From: Lacinutrix himadriensis
GTDB taxonomy: Bacteria; Bacteroidota; Bacteroidia; Flavobacteriales; Flavobacteriaceae
NCBI RefSeq assembly: GCF_001418105.1
Contig: NZ_LIQI01000012.1
Location: 186,001 to 250,000, forward strand
Length of the DNA: 64,000 nt
Direction: 5' to 3'
The notes beneath the pieces are model-generated. The model did no database searches, was not told where the DNA came from, and worked only from the letters and a program-made list of their open reading frames with translations. Of the stretch, positions 25,947 through 35,271 are shown in pieces; position 1 is the stretch's first letter; the number at the start of each line of letters is the position of its first letter. Both the position numbers and the translations under genes were made by a program.

Positions 25947-27560
25947 TTATTCCTGTACATTTGGTGCACCATCAAGAATTTCTTGATTTGCATTCGCTTC
26001 AAACTGTTTAAAGTTAGCTCTAAAAGAGTCTGACAATTTATATGCTGTTTTGTAATACCCTTCATCATTATTCCAAGTAGATCTCGGACTTAACACTTCG
26101 GTTGGTACATTAGGACACGTTCTTGGTTGGTTTAAACCAAACACAGAATGAATATGGTAATTATCTTTATTAGCCGCTTCTAAACTTCCGTCCATCGCAG
26201 CAGTAATCATTGCTCTAGTATATTTTAATTTCATTCTAGAACCAACACCGTAAGGTCCACCAGTCCAACCGGTATTCACCAACCAAACATTTACGCCAGC
26301 ATCTTTCATTTTCTGACTTAACATCTCCGCATATTTTGTTGGATGTAACGGCATAAATGGCGCTCCAAAACAAGCAGAAAAACTTGGTAATGGTTCATCT
26401 ATTCCAGCTTCTGTTCCAGCAACTTTAGCCGTGTAACCAGAAATAAAATGGTATGCAGCTTGACCTGGAGTCAACTTAGAGATTGGAGGTAAAACACCAA
26501 AAGCATCCGCTGTTAAAAAGAATATGTTTTTAGGGTTTTTACCTATAGAAGGTTTTTGTATATTTTCAATATGATAAATAGGGTAACTCACTCTAGTATT
26601 TTGAGTAATAGAAGTATCTGAAAAATCTACTTCTCCTTTATCATTCATTATAACATTTTCTAAAATAGCTCCTTTTTTAATGGCAGCATAAATTTCAGGC
26701 TCTTGCTCTTGAGATAGGTTAATTACTTTCGCGTAACAACCACCTTCAAAATTGAATACCGAATCTTCGGCAGTCCAACCATGTTCATCATCTCCAATTA
26801 AACTTCTATCTGGATCTGTAGACAATGTTGTTTTTCCGGTACCAGAAAGACCAAAGAAAATAGAGGTATCTCCATCTTTACCTACGTTTGCACTACAGTG
26901 CATTGGTAGTGTGTTTTTAAATACTGGAAGTATAAAGTTTAATGCAGAAAAAATTCCTTTTTTAATTTCCCCAGTATAACCAGTTCCTCCTATTAAAGCA
27001 ATTTTTCTAGTAAAATCTAAAATAGCAAAGTTATGTTGACGTGTTCCATCTACTTCTGGATCTGCCATAAAACTTGGTGCGTTTACAATAGTCCATTCTG
27101 GAGAAAAGTCTTTTAATTCTTCTTCCGTTGGACGTAAAAACATATTATAAGCAAACATGTTACTCCAAGGAGTCTCGGTTATTACTCTAATATTTAATTT
27201 GTAATCTTTATCCGCGCAAGCGTAACTATCTCTTACATAAACTTCTTTGTTAGACAAATAGTCTACCACTTTATTGTATAGCTTTTCAAATTTATCAGAA
27301 TCAAAAGGAATATTAATATTTCCCCACCAAACTCTGTCTTTAGTGACATCATCTTTAACTATAAACCTATCCTTTGGCGACCTACCAGTAAATTCTCCTG
27401 TATTAACAGCAAGTGCTCCAGACGAAGACGTAACTCCTTGCTTTTTTTCAACAGTAATATCATGAAGTTGTCCTGGTGAAAGTTGATAATTAACTTTTGC
27501 ATTTTTGATTCCATATTGTTCTAACGAAATCGTTTTCGTTACTTGACTATGATTAACCAT
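25947..27560 (-). CDS. pckA: Phosphoenolpyruvate carboxykinase (ATP)
   Basis: Gluconeogenic enzyme of 537 residues that converts oxaloacetate and ATP to phosphoenolpyruvate. The kinase P-loop is GLSGTGKTTLS; substrate and metal motifs are MHCSANVG (metal-binding His) and LIGDDEHGW (kinase-2 region with paired Asp). The conserved FTGRSPKDRFIV is near the N-terminus. Length is normal. A -7 box lies at 27585-27592. It appears monocistronic. Confidence 0.96.
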   Translation of the reverse strand: MVNHSQVTKTISLEQYGIKNAKVNYQLSPGQLHDITVEKKQGVTSSSGALAVNTGEFTGRSPKDRFIVKDDVTKDRVWWGNINIPFDSDKFEKLYNKVVDYLSNKEVYVRDSYACADKDYKLNIRVITETPWSNMFAYNMFLRPTEEELKDFSPEWTIVNAPSFMADPEVDGTRQHNFAILDFTRKIALIGGTGYTGEIKKGIFSALNFILPVFKNTLPMHCSANVGKDGDTSIFFGLSGTGKTTLSTDPDRSLIGDDEHGWTAEDSVFNFEGGCYAKVINLSQEQEPEIYAAIKKGAILENVIMNDKGEVDFSDTSITQNTRVSYPIYHIENIQKPSIGKNPKNIFFLTADAFGVLPPISKLTPGQAAYHFISGYTAKVAGTEAGIDEPLPSFSACFGAPFMPLHPTKYAEMLSQKMKDAGVNVWLVNTGWTGGPYGVGSRMKLKYTRAMITAAMDGSLEAANKDNYHIHSVFGLNQPRTCPNVPTEVLSPRSTWNNDEGYYKTAYKLSDSFRANFKQFEANANQEILDGAPNVQE

Positions 27561-27584
27561 ATTTTAATTGTGTTGTTTAAGATG

Positions 27585-27592
27585 CAAAATTA
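27585..27592 (-). promoter_or_regulatory. -7 box TAATTTTG for pckA
   Basis: Exact TAnnTTTG match on the minus strand, 25 bases before the pckA start codon. Confidence 0.5.
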
Positions 27593-27623
27593 AAACTTTA
27601 TTTTAAAGTAGCCATCTAAAACC

Positions 27624-28016
27624 CTAATTATCCGCTTTTAGTTTTAAAAAGTTTATCAACAATATCACCCAAGACCCAATTAACAAAAGGCCTCCCAAAG
27701 GGGTAACTAATGCAATTTTATTAAAATTCACAGGAGTCAATGCATTTGTGGACAAACCATAAATAGATCCCGAAAAAAACAAAACACCAACTACAGTCAA
27801 GATATAAATGCTTTTTTTAGACTTCTTTGGGATGCTATGCATACTTCCTAAAATTAACAGTAAAAAAGCATGATACATTTGATAACGCACACCAGTTTCA
27901 AAAGACTGTAAAGAAGCTTCCGAAATTAATTCTTTTAAGCCATGTGCAGCAAATGCACCTAGTATAATTCCTAAGATCCCCAAAACAGCTCCGGAAATTA
28001 ATAATTTTTTGTTCAT
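27624..28016 (-). CDS. DUF423 small membrane protein
   Basis: A 130-residue protein with four hydrophobic segments. GAVLGILGIILGAFAAHGLK and ETGVRYQMYHAFLLL are the DUF423 (YgdD-type) signatures. The role is unknown; it is an inner-membrane protein in other bacteria. The frame is open to 28085, but the family N-terminus (MNKKLLISGA) and a -7 box (28070-28077) favour ATG 28014-28016. It is divergent from the saccharopine dehydrogenase-like gene. Confidence 0.85.
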   Translation of the reverse strand: MNKKLLISGAVLGILGIILGAFAAHGLKELISEASLQSFETGVRYQMYHAFLLLILGSMHSIPKKSKKSIYILTVVGVLFFSGSIYGLSTNALTPVNFNKIALVTPLGGLLLIGSWVILLINFLKLKADN

Positions 28017-28069
28017 ATAATTATGTATTTCGTTTAATTTACCCACAGTATTTATTACATTCGTAAACA

Positions 28070-28077
28070 CAAAATTA
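28070..28077 (-). promoter_or_regulatory. -7 box TAATTTTG for the DUF423 gene
   Basis: Exact TAnnTTTG match on the minus strand; it lies within the over-long version of the reading frame. Confidence 0.45.
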
Positions 28078-28093
28078 CTCAACAATTCTCATT

Positions 28094-29458
28094 ATGCGAA
28101 AGATTTTAGTCATTGGTTCTGGAAAATCATCCTCTTACCTTATTAAATATTTATTAGAAAAATCAATTACCGAAGATTTACTAATTATAGTTGGCGATAT
28201 AAACTTTACTCACGCTAAAAAATTAATTGGCGATCATGAAAATGCCCAAGCTATTTTATTAGATGTTTTTGATAAACATTCTCGTCAAGAGGCCATACAA
28301 AACGCAGATATTGTAGTGTCTATGCTACCTGCTAGATTTCATATAGAAGTTGCTAAAGACTGTATTACTTTTAATAAGAATATGGTAACCGCTTCTTATA
28401 TAAGTCCAGAAATGCAAGCATTAGATAAAGCGGCAAAAGACAAAGGGCTTGTTTTTATGAATGAAATTGGCGTCGATCCAGGAATAGATCACATGAGCGC
28501 CATGCAAGTCATTGATAAAATTAGAGAAAAAGGTGGCGAAATGATTTTATTCGAATCTTTTACCGGCGGACTAGTTGCTCCAGAAAGCGACAACAATCTG
28601 TGGAACTACAAATTTACTTGGAACCCAAGAAACGTAGTCCTAGCAGGACAAGGTGGCGCTGGAAAATTTTTACAAGAAAGCACCTATAAATACATACCAT
28701 ACAACAGACTCTTTAGACGTACCGAATTTTTAGAAATAGAAGGATATGGCCGATTTGAAGGTTATGCAAACAGAGACTCCCTTAAATACCAAAGTGTTTA
28801 CGGACTAGACAGCATTAAAACATTATATAGAGGTACCATGCGTCGCGTTGGATTCTCTCGTGCTTGGAACGTTTTTGTACAACTTGGTATGACAGACGAT
28901 AGTTACACGATAGACGATAGCGAAAATATGAGCTATCGCGATTTTGTAAACGCCTTTTTACCATACAGCCCTACAGATTCTGTGGAGCTTAAATTTAGAC
29001 ATGCCTTAAAAATAGACCAAGATGATGTAGTTTGGGATAAATACTTAGAGTTAGATCTTTTTAGTAGAACAAAAATGGTGGAACTTAAAAAAGCAACGCC
29101 AGCACAAATTTTACAAAAGATTTTAATGGATAGCTGGACACTAGACCCAGAAGACAAAGACATGATTGTTATGTATCATAAATTTGGCTATGCACTAAAC
29201 GGAAAAACATACCAAATAGACGCAACCATGGTAACACTTGGTGAAGACCAAACCTATACCGCAATGGCAAAAACCGTTGGATTACCAGTAGCAATTGCAA
29301 CACTCGCAATCCTTAACGAAAAGATCACAACGCCAGGGGTACAAATACCAATTACCAAAGAAGTGTACACTCCTATTTTAAAAGAATTAGAAGATTACGG
29401 AATTATATTTAAAGAAAAAGAAGTGCCTTACTTAGGTTACAACCCATTACACGTTTAA
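28094..29458 (+). CDS. Saccharopine dehydrogenase-like oxidoreductase
   Basis: A 454-residue NAD(P)-dependent protein of the saccharopine dehydrogenase/homospermidine synthase superfamily. The Rossmann loop VIGSGKSS begins at residue 5; VVSMLPARFHIEVAKDCI and NEIGVDPGIDHMSAM are diagnostic. Length fits the LYS9-type glutamate-forming saccharopine dehydrogenase, which would act in lysine catabolism; the glutaryl-CoA dehydrogenase at 1.2 kb would act further down such a pathway. The Lrp-type regulator downstream could control it. A structured repeat starts about 10 bases after the stop codon. Confidence 0.85.
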   Translation: MRKILVIGSGKSSSYLIKYLLEKSITEDLLIIVGDINFTHAKKLIGDHENAQAILLDVFDKHSRQEAIQNADIVVSMLPARFHIEVAKDCITFNKNMVTASYISPEMQALDKAAKDKGLVFMNEIGVDPGIDHMSAMQVIDKIREKGGEMILFESFTGGLVAPESDNNLWNYKFTWNPRNVVLAGQGGAGKFLQESTYKYIPYNRLFRRTEFLEIEGYGRFEGYANRDSLKYQSVYGLDSIKTLYRGTMRRVGFSRAWNVFVQLGMTDDSYTIDDSENMSYRDFVNAFLPYSPTDSVELKFRHALKIDQDDVVWDKYLELDLFSRTKMVELKKATPAQILQKILMDSWTLDPEDKDMIVMYHKFGYALNGKTYQIDATMVTLGEDQTYTAMAKTVGLPVAIATLAILNEKITTPGVQIPITKEVYTPILKELEDYGIIFKEKEVPYLGYNPLHV

Positions 29459-29468
29459 AATTTTTATA

Positions 29469-29576
29469 GCGTTTCCCTACTTAGCTTTCTTAAGCTAAGT
29501 AGCGTCAGGCTGTACATTATATCTTTTTTTGCCATATATGGCAGCAAAAAAAGGATGCCATTCCCATCCTTAACGC
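29469..29576 (+). repeat. Structured 3'-UTR element, copy 2 (after the saccharopine dehydrogenase-like gene)
   Basis: Starts 10 bases after the stop codon and reads in the same direction as the gene. The outer stem is GCGTT/AACGC; the first inner hairpin is CTACTTAGCTT with AAGCTAAGTAG (11 bp); then GTCAGGCTGT and a second hairpin CTTTTTTTGC with GCAAAAAAAG. The 3' strand ATTCCCATCCTTAACGC matches copy 1 (5370-5444) in plan and in the ATCCT-AnCGC bases, while the stems differ, which suggests selection on structure. Confidence 0.6.
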
Positions 29577-29639
29577 GAAATCTACTTTCAATTTCAAATC
29601 AATTCTGTACATTTATGTTTTTAACTGAAACTATATCCT

Positions 29640-30110
29640 GTGAAAACAACAAATAACAACATTCAAATAGATGGTATAGACAAGAAAATACTACGCGCTT
29701 TAATGGAAGACGCAAGAACACCTATTCTTGAAATAGCAAGAGGTGTTGGTATTTCTGGTGCAGCCATACACCAACGACTACGAAAACTAGAAAAATCTGG
29801 TTTAATTGCAGGATCCAAATTTGTAATAAATCCAAAAGTATTAGGCTATACCACCATGGCATATATTGGGGTGTATCTAGACAAAGCAATGAGTAATCCC
29901 GAAGCAGTAAAACAACTTAAAAAAATCCCCGAGGTTTTAGAATGCCATTACACCACAGGAAATTGGAGTATTTTTATTAAAATTCTTTGTAAAGACAATG
30001 AACATCTTATGCAGGTTTTAAATAAAGACATTCAATCTATTTCTGGTGTCTCTAGAACAGAAACCTTCATTTCTTTAGATCAACAGATTGACCGACAAAT
30101 TAAGATATAA
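29640..30110 (+). CDS. Lrp/AsnC-family transcription regulator
   Basis: A 156-residue DNA-binding protein. The winged helix-turn-helix near the N-terminus includes IDKKILRALMEDARTPI and ISGAAIHQRLRKLEKSGLI. The C-terminal RAM/ligand domain contains LECHYTTGNWSIFIKI. It begins at a GTG codon (29640), as no ATG is in frame before residue 15 or so. Lrp proteins respond to amino acids; the neighbour upstream is a lysine-type dehydrogenase, so it might regulate that gene. A terminator follows directly. Confidence 0.92.
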   Translation: MKTTNNNIQIDGIDKKILRALMEDARTPILEIARGVGISGAAIHQRLRKLEKSGLIAGSKFVINPKVLGYTTMAYIGVYLDKAMSNPEAVKQLKKIPEVLECHYTTGNWSIFIKILCKDNEHLMQVLNKDIQSISGVSRTETFISLDQQIDRQIKI

Positions 30111-30145
30111 AAAAAGCTCCTAAATTTCTTTAGGAGCTTTTACTT
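30110..30145. terminator. Bidirectional terminator between lrp-like and T9SS genes
   Basis: AAAAGCTCCTAAA, short loop, TTTAGGAGCTTTT, flanked by A and T runs; serves the convergent pair. Confidence 0.85.
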
Positions 30146-30165
30146 TTAAAGGTATTATGAATTAA

Positions 30166-33100
30166 CTATTCTTTAATAACACGTATGGTTTTGGTTACAT
30201 TACCTATAGTTACTTTAACAAAATAAGCACCAATTTGTAAGTTAGACATGTCTAAACTTCTTGTTGTTGTATTTGGTATTTCTGTTAAAACAGTTTGTCC
30301 AAGCATATTAAATACGGTAATCTTAGACATTTCTTTTTTAGCTGTTATGTTTAACAATCCTTTTACTGGATTCGGGTAATAGCTAAACAATTGTTCGTCT
30401 TCAATTCCTGGAATGGATAAGGTAGAATCGGTAACAGTAATACTAAAGCCTCCTTCAAATCTTCCTGAAGTTATCGGAGGAACAGGAGGTCCAGCAACAC
30501 CATCACTCCAAACTCTAACATAATAGGTAGCAGCAGGCACTAGTCCTGTTAAAGCTACTGTTTCCCCTCCATTGTATGCAGAACATGCTATAATATCAAC
30601 ATCTAATTGTGAACAATCTAAAGACGAATAGACAGCAACATTGGCTTCATCAGACGTATCCGTAATAACTGTTGCTATAGTAGCTTGCCCAGAAGCTGGA
30701 CCTTGAAAGGTATACCACACATCTGCTTTGAATGTATACGAATCACATTCTGTATCATCATCTTCTCCAACAGTACTATCTGTTGCTCCTGCCGTGGTTT
30801 GACCCGTTAACGTAACACCTAAGTTAAGAGATGTTGGATTAGCACATAAATCATTTCCTGGTGATGGAACACTTGTAATACAATCCACAACCATTTCATA
30901 ATCGCCAGAATCATCATCATAACCTTCTATCATAATAAAGTACGTTATGTTTGGTTGCGCAGTAAAAGTAAGTACAGATTGATTCCCAGAACATGCTTCG
31001 GAATCATCGTTAAATGCAATAAGATTACTTTGCAAACAATCATCAAAAACTCGAAAAGCAGTATCGTAATCCGAACCGCACAATGACAAGTTTACATCGG
31101 TTAAAGTAGCACTCATGAAAGAGTAATACACATCATTAGAAGGATTGTTCCCCGTATCTGTTGCATTAGTTGTTGAACCTATAACAGTCTCTCCACATGC
31201 TATAGCAATAGCACCTCCACACAAATCATTAGCAGGTGCTGGACATGTATATGTTACAGCTCCTAAATCTACATCGCAGGCAACATCACTTCCTTGTTGC
31301 AATGTAAAGTTTATAGATGTCCCTGAGGCATAAGGCCCAAGTTCATAGTTACCAGTTGTAGTAACAACTGTAGAAGTAACACCATCAAATATTACTGGAC
31401 TTCCATTACCTAAATCGGTAACATTTACGTCCACATAAAAATCACTATTTGCGCAATCTAGAGTTCCTAGAGTTGCTGTTGCAGCTCCTGCTGCACAGGT
31501 ATCAATAATATCTACTTTAATATTATGAAATCCAAAGCTATTTAATTCACCACTAACTGGTGCTGAAATATTAAAACTCGAAATATTAGTTGCATTTACC
31601 GCACTAGTAATAGGTATAGCTCCAGCACCTACAGGATAAGATGTAGGACTAGATATTTCAAGGTCATCCTGATTGGTAACTAATATAGTACCCGCATTTA
31701 AAGTGTCATAATCCAAACCTTTTAAAGTAAAGTTGGTTGGAAACCCATTTCTAGTTATGGACAAAACATGAGGACTAAGCGGGTCTCCAAAACTATGGAA
31801 AAAAGCATAATCTCCTGGTAGACCAGGTAATTCTTCTAGATCTTCATCCCCAGAATGTGCAACAGTTAATACGTAGGTATCTCCATCTTTAACTATCGTT
31901 TCTGTAATAATATTTAATGTATCGTCATCGACAGCTGTATCTATAGTAAAAATCACCTCATCACAGGTATTGGAAACAGTTCCTATTACCACATCACAGG
32001 TAGGGTCTACCCCATGTTGCAAAGTAAAGGTTACTGGTGTTCCTATAGGATAGGTTCCAATACCAAACGACCCTGTAGCGGTTACAGGTATAGAATTTGT
32101 TCCATCAAATAAAATAGGACTTCCTCCACTACCTAAATCGGTAATATTAATAACCGCATAAAAAGTACCTGCATCACAATCTTGAAATGGCGTATCTAAT
32201 TGCGCGGTTCCCGCTGGCGGGGAACAAGGTGGCGGACAAGTATCTGTCACAGCTCCTAAATCGACATTACAGGTAATATCCGCTCCATGTTGTAAAGTAA
32301 AATTGACTGGTGTTCCTGTTGGATATGGTCCAAAATCGTAAACCCCTATAGCAGTAACTGGCGTAGTAGTTGCACCATCAAAAATAGATGGTGTACCACC
32401 TCCTAAATCGGTCACATTTACTTGTGCAAGAAAGGTTCCTGCTTCACAATCTTGACTCACAAAAGTTGCTGTTCCTGCTGGTGGCACACAACCTTCTTCA
32501 ATATCTATGCTAATATTATGGAATCCAAATAGATTTAAATCATCAGGATTATTTGTACCAATTTTAAAACTTGAAATATTTACACCGTTTAGAACATTAG
32601 TAAAATTTAAAGCTCCAGACGACCCAGCATCATACGATGTATATGCAGAAATATCTTGATCATCCTGGTTTCGCACGTATATACTTCCTGTTCCCGCTGC
32701 GTCATAATCTATGCCATTTAAAGTAAAGTTTGCTGGAAAGCCATTTCTAGTTACCGATAAAACAAATGGATCAAGCGGATTTATGGTACTATGATAAAAG
32801 AATAAATCGGATGGATCACCAACTACTCCAAGAAGTGCCTCACTACCAGAATGATCTACAGTTAACACAAACGTATCTGCACCAACAACAATAGTTTCTG
32901 TAATATTTGTACCATCATCCACTGCGGTATCAATAGTAAAAATTATTTCATTACAGGTATCTTTTACAATACCTAAATCTACATTACATGTACCATCGCT
33001 ACCATGTAGTAAGGTTATTGGTATAATGGTTCCTGCTGTATAAGGCCCAAGTGTTGTAATACCTGTTGCTGTTATAGGGGTAGATGCAGTACCATCGTAT

Positions 33101-34017
33101 ATTGCTGGACTTCCACTTCCTAAATCCGTAACGTTAACATCTATCAAAAATGTCCCTGCTACACAATCTTGTGAATTCAAAATTGCTGTACCTACTGGAG
33201 GTAAACAAGGTGGCGGACAAGTATCTGCGACCGCACCTAAATTTACATTACAAGTAGTATCCGTTCCATGCTGTAAGGTGAAATTTATTGGCGTTCCTGT
33301 TGGGTAAGGCCCAAAATTATAAACCCCAGTTGCAGTAACTGCGGTAGTAGTTGTACCGTCAAAAATAGATGGTGTACCACCTCCTAAATCCGTTACATTT
33401 ACTTGCGCAAGAAATGTTCCTGCTCCACAATCTTGACTTACAAAAGTTGCTGTTCCTGCAGGAGGAACACAAGCTGCCACCATATTCACATTAACATTAT
33501 GGAAACCAAAGTTATTGAAATCACCTGGATCTCCTGTAATAATTTTTAGTTGCGAAATGTCCAAAGCATTAGCTGTATTCGTTATTGGTAACGCACCACT
33601 TCCCGCTGTATAAGCAGCTAACGAAGTAATTACAGCATCATCTTGATTTGTTAAACCTACATTACCCAATGCAAGCGTATCATAATCAATACCAATTAGA
33701 TCAAAATTAGCAAGAACACCATCTCTAGTAATGGTCAGTACAAAAGGTAGTGGACTTCGGCTACCTCCTAAATAAAAAATTAAATCACCACCTCCAAGGT
33801 CGTCCAAACTCTCCACATTTATAGCGTGATCAATGGTTAGAATATAGTTAACACCTCCTACAGAAATGGTCTCCGTAATACTAGTACCATTATCTACAGC
33901 AGTATTAATCGTAAAATTTATATTCTGAGCAATGGCAGAATAACTAAATAGCAATAAAACACAAAAAACACGAATGCTTTTGAGGATTGCTTTTTTAAAA
34001 TTGTAGTTTGTTTTCAT
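30166..34017 (-). CDS. Large modular T9SS-secreted protein with internal repeats
   Basis: Surface protein of 1283 residues. A signal peptide (about 1-30, ending SYSAIAQ) is followed by a superrepeat of two modules. Module A (about 150 residues, starting NFTINTAVDNG or IFTIDTAVDDG) occurs three times. Module B (about 85 residues with CVPPAGTATFVSQDC and VNVTDLGGG) occurs five times, in the order A-B-B-A-B-B-A-B. Two PPC-like domains (ANDLCGGAIAIACGETVIGS ... and NDLCANPTSLNLG) and a type A sorting domain (FSYYPNPVKGLLNI ... IRVIKE) follow. The Cys-rich B modules suggest disulfide-bonded surface stalk domains. No catalytic site is seen; an adhesin or matrix role is a guess. B1 and B3 are almost identical at the DNA level, which points to recent internal duplication. 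Confidence 0.85.
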   Translation of the reverse strand: MKTNYNFKKAILKSIRVFCVLLLFSYSAIAQNINFTINTAVDNGTSITETISVGGVNYILTIDHAINVESLDDLGGGDLIFYLGGSRSPLPFVLTITRDGVLANFDLIGIDYDTLALGNVGLTNQDDAVITSLAAYTAGSGALPITNTANALDISQLKIITGDPGDFNNFGFHNVNVNMVAACVPPAGTATFVSQDCGAGTFLAQVNVTDLGGGTPSIFDGTTTTAVTATGVYNFGPYPTGTPINFTLQHGTDTTCNVNLGAVADTCPPPCLPPVGTAILNSQDCVAGTFLIDVNVTDLGSGSPAIYDGTASTPITATGITTLGPYTAGTIIPITLLHGSDGTCNVDLGIVKDTCNEIIFTIDTAVDDGTNITETIVVGADTFVLTVDHSGSEALLGVVGDPSDLFFYHSTINPLDPFVLSVTRNGFPANFTLNGIDYDAAGTGSIYVRNQDDQDISAYTSYDAGSSGALNFTNVLNGVNISSFKIGTNNPDDLNLFGFHNISIDIEEGCVPPAGTATFVSQDCEAGTFLAQVNVTDLGGGTPSIFDGATTTPVTAIGVYDFGPYPTGTPVNFTLQHGADITCNVDLGAVTDTCPPPCSPPAGTAQLDTPFQDCDAGTFYAVINITDLGSGGSPILFDGTNSIPVTATGSFGIGTYPIGTPVTFTLQHGVDPTCDVVIGTVSNTCDEVIFTIDTAVDDDTLNIITETIVKDGDTYVLTVAHSGDEDLEELPGLPGDYAFFHSFGDPLSPHVLSITRNGFPTNFTLKGLDYDTLNAGTILVTNQDDLEISSPTSYPVGAGAIPITSAVNATNISSFNISAPVSGELNSFGFHNIKVDIIDTCAAGAATATLGTLDCANSDFYVDVNVTDLGNGSPVIFDGVTSTVVTTTGNYELGPYASGTSINFTLQQGSDVACDVDLGAVTYTCPAPANDLCGGAIAIACGETVIGSTTNATDTGNNPSNDVYYSFMSATLTDVNLSLCGSDYDTAFRVFDDCLQSNLIAFNDDSEACSGNQSVLTFTAQPNITYFIMIEGYDDDSGDYEMVVDCITSVPSPGNDLCANPTSLNLGVTLTGQTTAGATDSTVGEDDDTECDSYTFKADVWYTFQGPASGQATIATVITDTSDEANVAVYSSLDCSQLDVDIIACSAYNGGETVALTGLVPAATYYVRVWSDGVAGPPVPPITSGRFEGGFSITVTDSTLSIPGIEDEQLFSYYPNPVKGLLNITAKKEMSKITVFNMLGQTVLTEIPNTTTRSLDMSNLQIGAYFVKVTIGNVTKTIRVIKE

Positions 34018-34042
34018 AATTAATATATTTATGTTAATACCA

Positions 34043-34080
34043 TAAGGATACCGTCAAAAAAAAATTGGCGGTATCCTTTT
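34043..34080. repeat. Inverted repeat between T9SS and tail-collar genes
   Basis: AAGGATACCGTC, A-rich loop, GGCGGTATCCTTTT. The stem could act as a terminator for the plus strand, but neither convergent gene needs it there, and the minus strand lacks a T-run; function unclear. Confidence 0.4.
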
Positions 34081-34100
34081 AATTTAGTTTAATTATATTT

Positions 34101-34628
34101 TTAGCTTCTAGATGGAAAAATTCCTTGTAGAGCTATAATATAACTTAGACATGTAAAAGGTTGCATATTATTATGCGATTGACTCCCTCCAGTTTGCCCA
34201 ACAACTGTAGCATCTGCAGCCATTTGTGCATTTGCTCCTGTTGCAAAAACCCCACCTTCAGCATTGTAAGCATTTGCTGGGTTGTTTACTGCAGCACCTC
34301 CTCTAGGAATTGGACTTACAGCGTTAGTAACAGCAGTATGACTATGCGCAGGCATTTCATTAGCCTTAAGCGTTACAACTGACTCACCTCCTTGTTGTCC
34401 TAATCGCATAGGTGATAATCCAGGACCTGTCCCTTGGTGTACAGGTACTCTACCTCTTAAATCGGGTAAAGCAAAAGTTGTTCTACCATCTCCTCCATAA
34501 GTCGTTCCTAATAAAGAAAACAAAGCTGTGTTAGAAGAAATAGCTAATAGTTGTCCGTCGCAATATGCCCAACCTCGTGGAGCAAAAGTCCCTCCGAACA
34601 AAATAATTTGTGCCAAAAATGGATCCAT
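34101..34628 (-). CDS. Phage tail-collar domain protein (microcystin-dependent type)
   Basis: A 175-residue protein of the tail-collar/MdpB family. FLAQIILFGGTFAPRGWAYC begins it, TALFSLLGTTYGGDG and FALPDLRGRVPVHQG follow, and NMQPFTCLSYIIALQGIFPS ends it. Such proteins are tail-fibre parts in phages, but many bacterial genomes carry stand-alone copies. No phage genes lie nearby, so it is not part of a prophage here; it could be part of a contractile injection system encoded elsewhere or have another surface role. A -7 box (34660-34667) drives it divergently from the next gene. Confidence 0.82.
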   Translation of the reverse strand: MDPFLAQIILFGGTFAPRGWAYCDGQLLAISSNTALFSLLGTTYGGDGRTTFALPDLRGRVPVHQGTGPGLSPMRLGQQGGESVVTLKANEMPAHSHTAVTNAVSPIPRGGAAVNNPANAYNAEGGVFATGANAQMAADATVVGQTGGSQSHNNMQPFTCLSYIIALQGIFPSRS

Positions 34629-34659
34629 AATATATTTATTTAATTGGTTAATAACAAAC

Positions 34660-34667
34660 CAAAGATA
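34660..34667 (-). promoter_or_regulatory. -7 box TATCTTTG for the tail-collar gene
   Basis: Exact TAnnTTTG match on the minus strand, 32 bases before the start codon. Confidence 0.5.
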
Positions 34668-34804
34668 CTGATTATTAGAGTGTTAGGCGTGAGCAAATTT
34701 ACTTGATATAAAAACCGAGTAGAAATACCTGATTTTTTATTTTTATATGTTTTAATAAAAATATCTTGTAGCTTTAAAGTCTATTAACCAATAAATGTTA
34801 AATC

Positions 34805-35263
34805 ATGAGCAATAAAACGAAATCCATACCAATTTTAGAAGCAAAAAACTATGTGGAAAAATGGCAATCAGAAAACAGTGGTCTAAATAAAAATGGCGAA
34901 TTAAAACACGCAAAAGCCTTTCTTATACCTGCTAGAGATCTTATTGATTGCTTAATAGAAATGGAAATATTAAAAGACCTTTCTTGTGTTAACACCAGTC
35001 TGGTAGATACTGCAGGTATTAGAGCGTATATGGGAATTGACAGACCATTATCAGACACCATACCAAGTGCCAAAACCGAAAAATTAGTACTTGTTGCTAC
35101 AACAAAAGAAGAAGATGGTACTAAAACCATACACAGAGATATTATAGAAGGATATGCTATTAAAAACCCGCCTCCTTACAAATTAATTGGTACTGGTATT
35201 TTTGATTTTACAGATCCTTGTCCAAATACATGTGATCCAAAAAGCCCATTATATAATCCTTAA
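34805..35263 (+). CDS. Hypothetical protein, 152 residues
   Basis: I do not recognise this family. The protein is soluble, mostly hydrophilic, with no signal peptide. It contains ARDLIDCLIEMEI and a C-terminal Pro/Cys-rich tail (FTDPCPNTCDPKSPLYNP) with a CPNTC pair that could bind metal. It lies nine bases before a membrane protein gene and appears to head a cluster that also encodes a histidine kinase and a LuxR-type regulator, so it may be part of or controlled by that signalling unit. Confidence 0.6.
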   Translation: MSNKTKSIPILEAKNYVEKWQSENSGLNKNGELKHAKAFLIPARDLIDCLIEMEILKDLSCVNTSLVDTAGIRAYMGIDRPLSDTIPSAKTEKLVLVATTKEEDGTKTIHRDIIEGYAIKNPPPYKLIGTGIFDFTDPCPNTCDPKSPLYNP

Positions 35264-35271
35264 AAATTGGA

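Noticed and set aside
34101-34628. Prophage remnant indicated by a tail-collar gene
   Set aside because: No integrase, capsid, terminase or att-like repeats nearby; base composition is like the surroundings.
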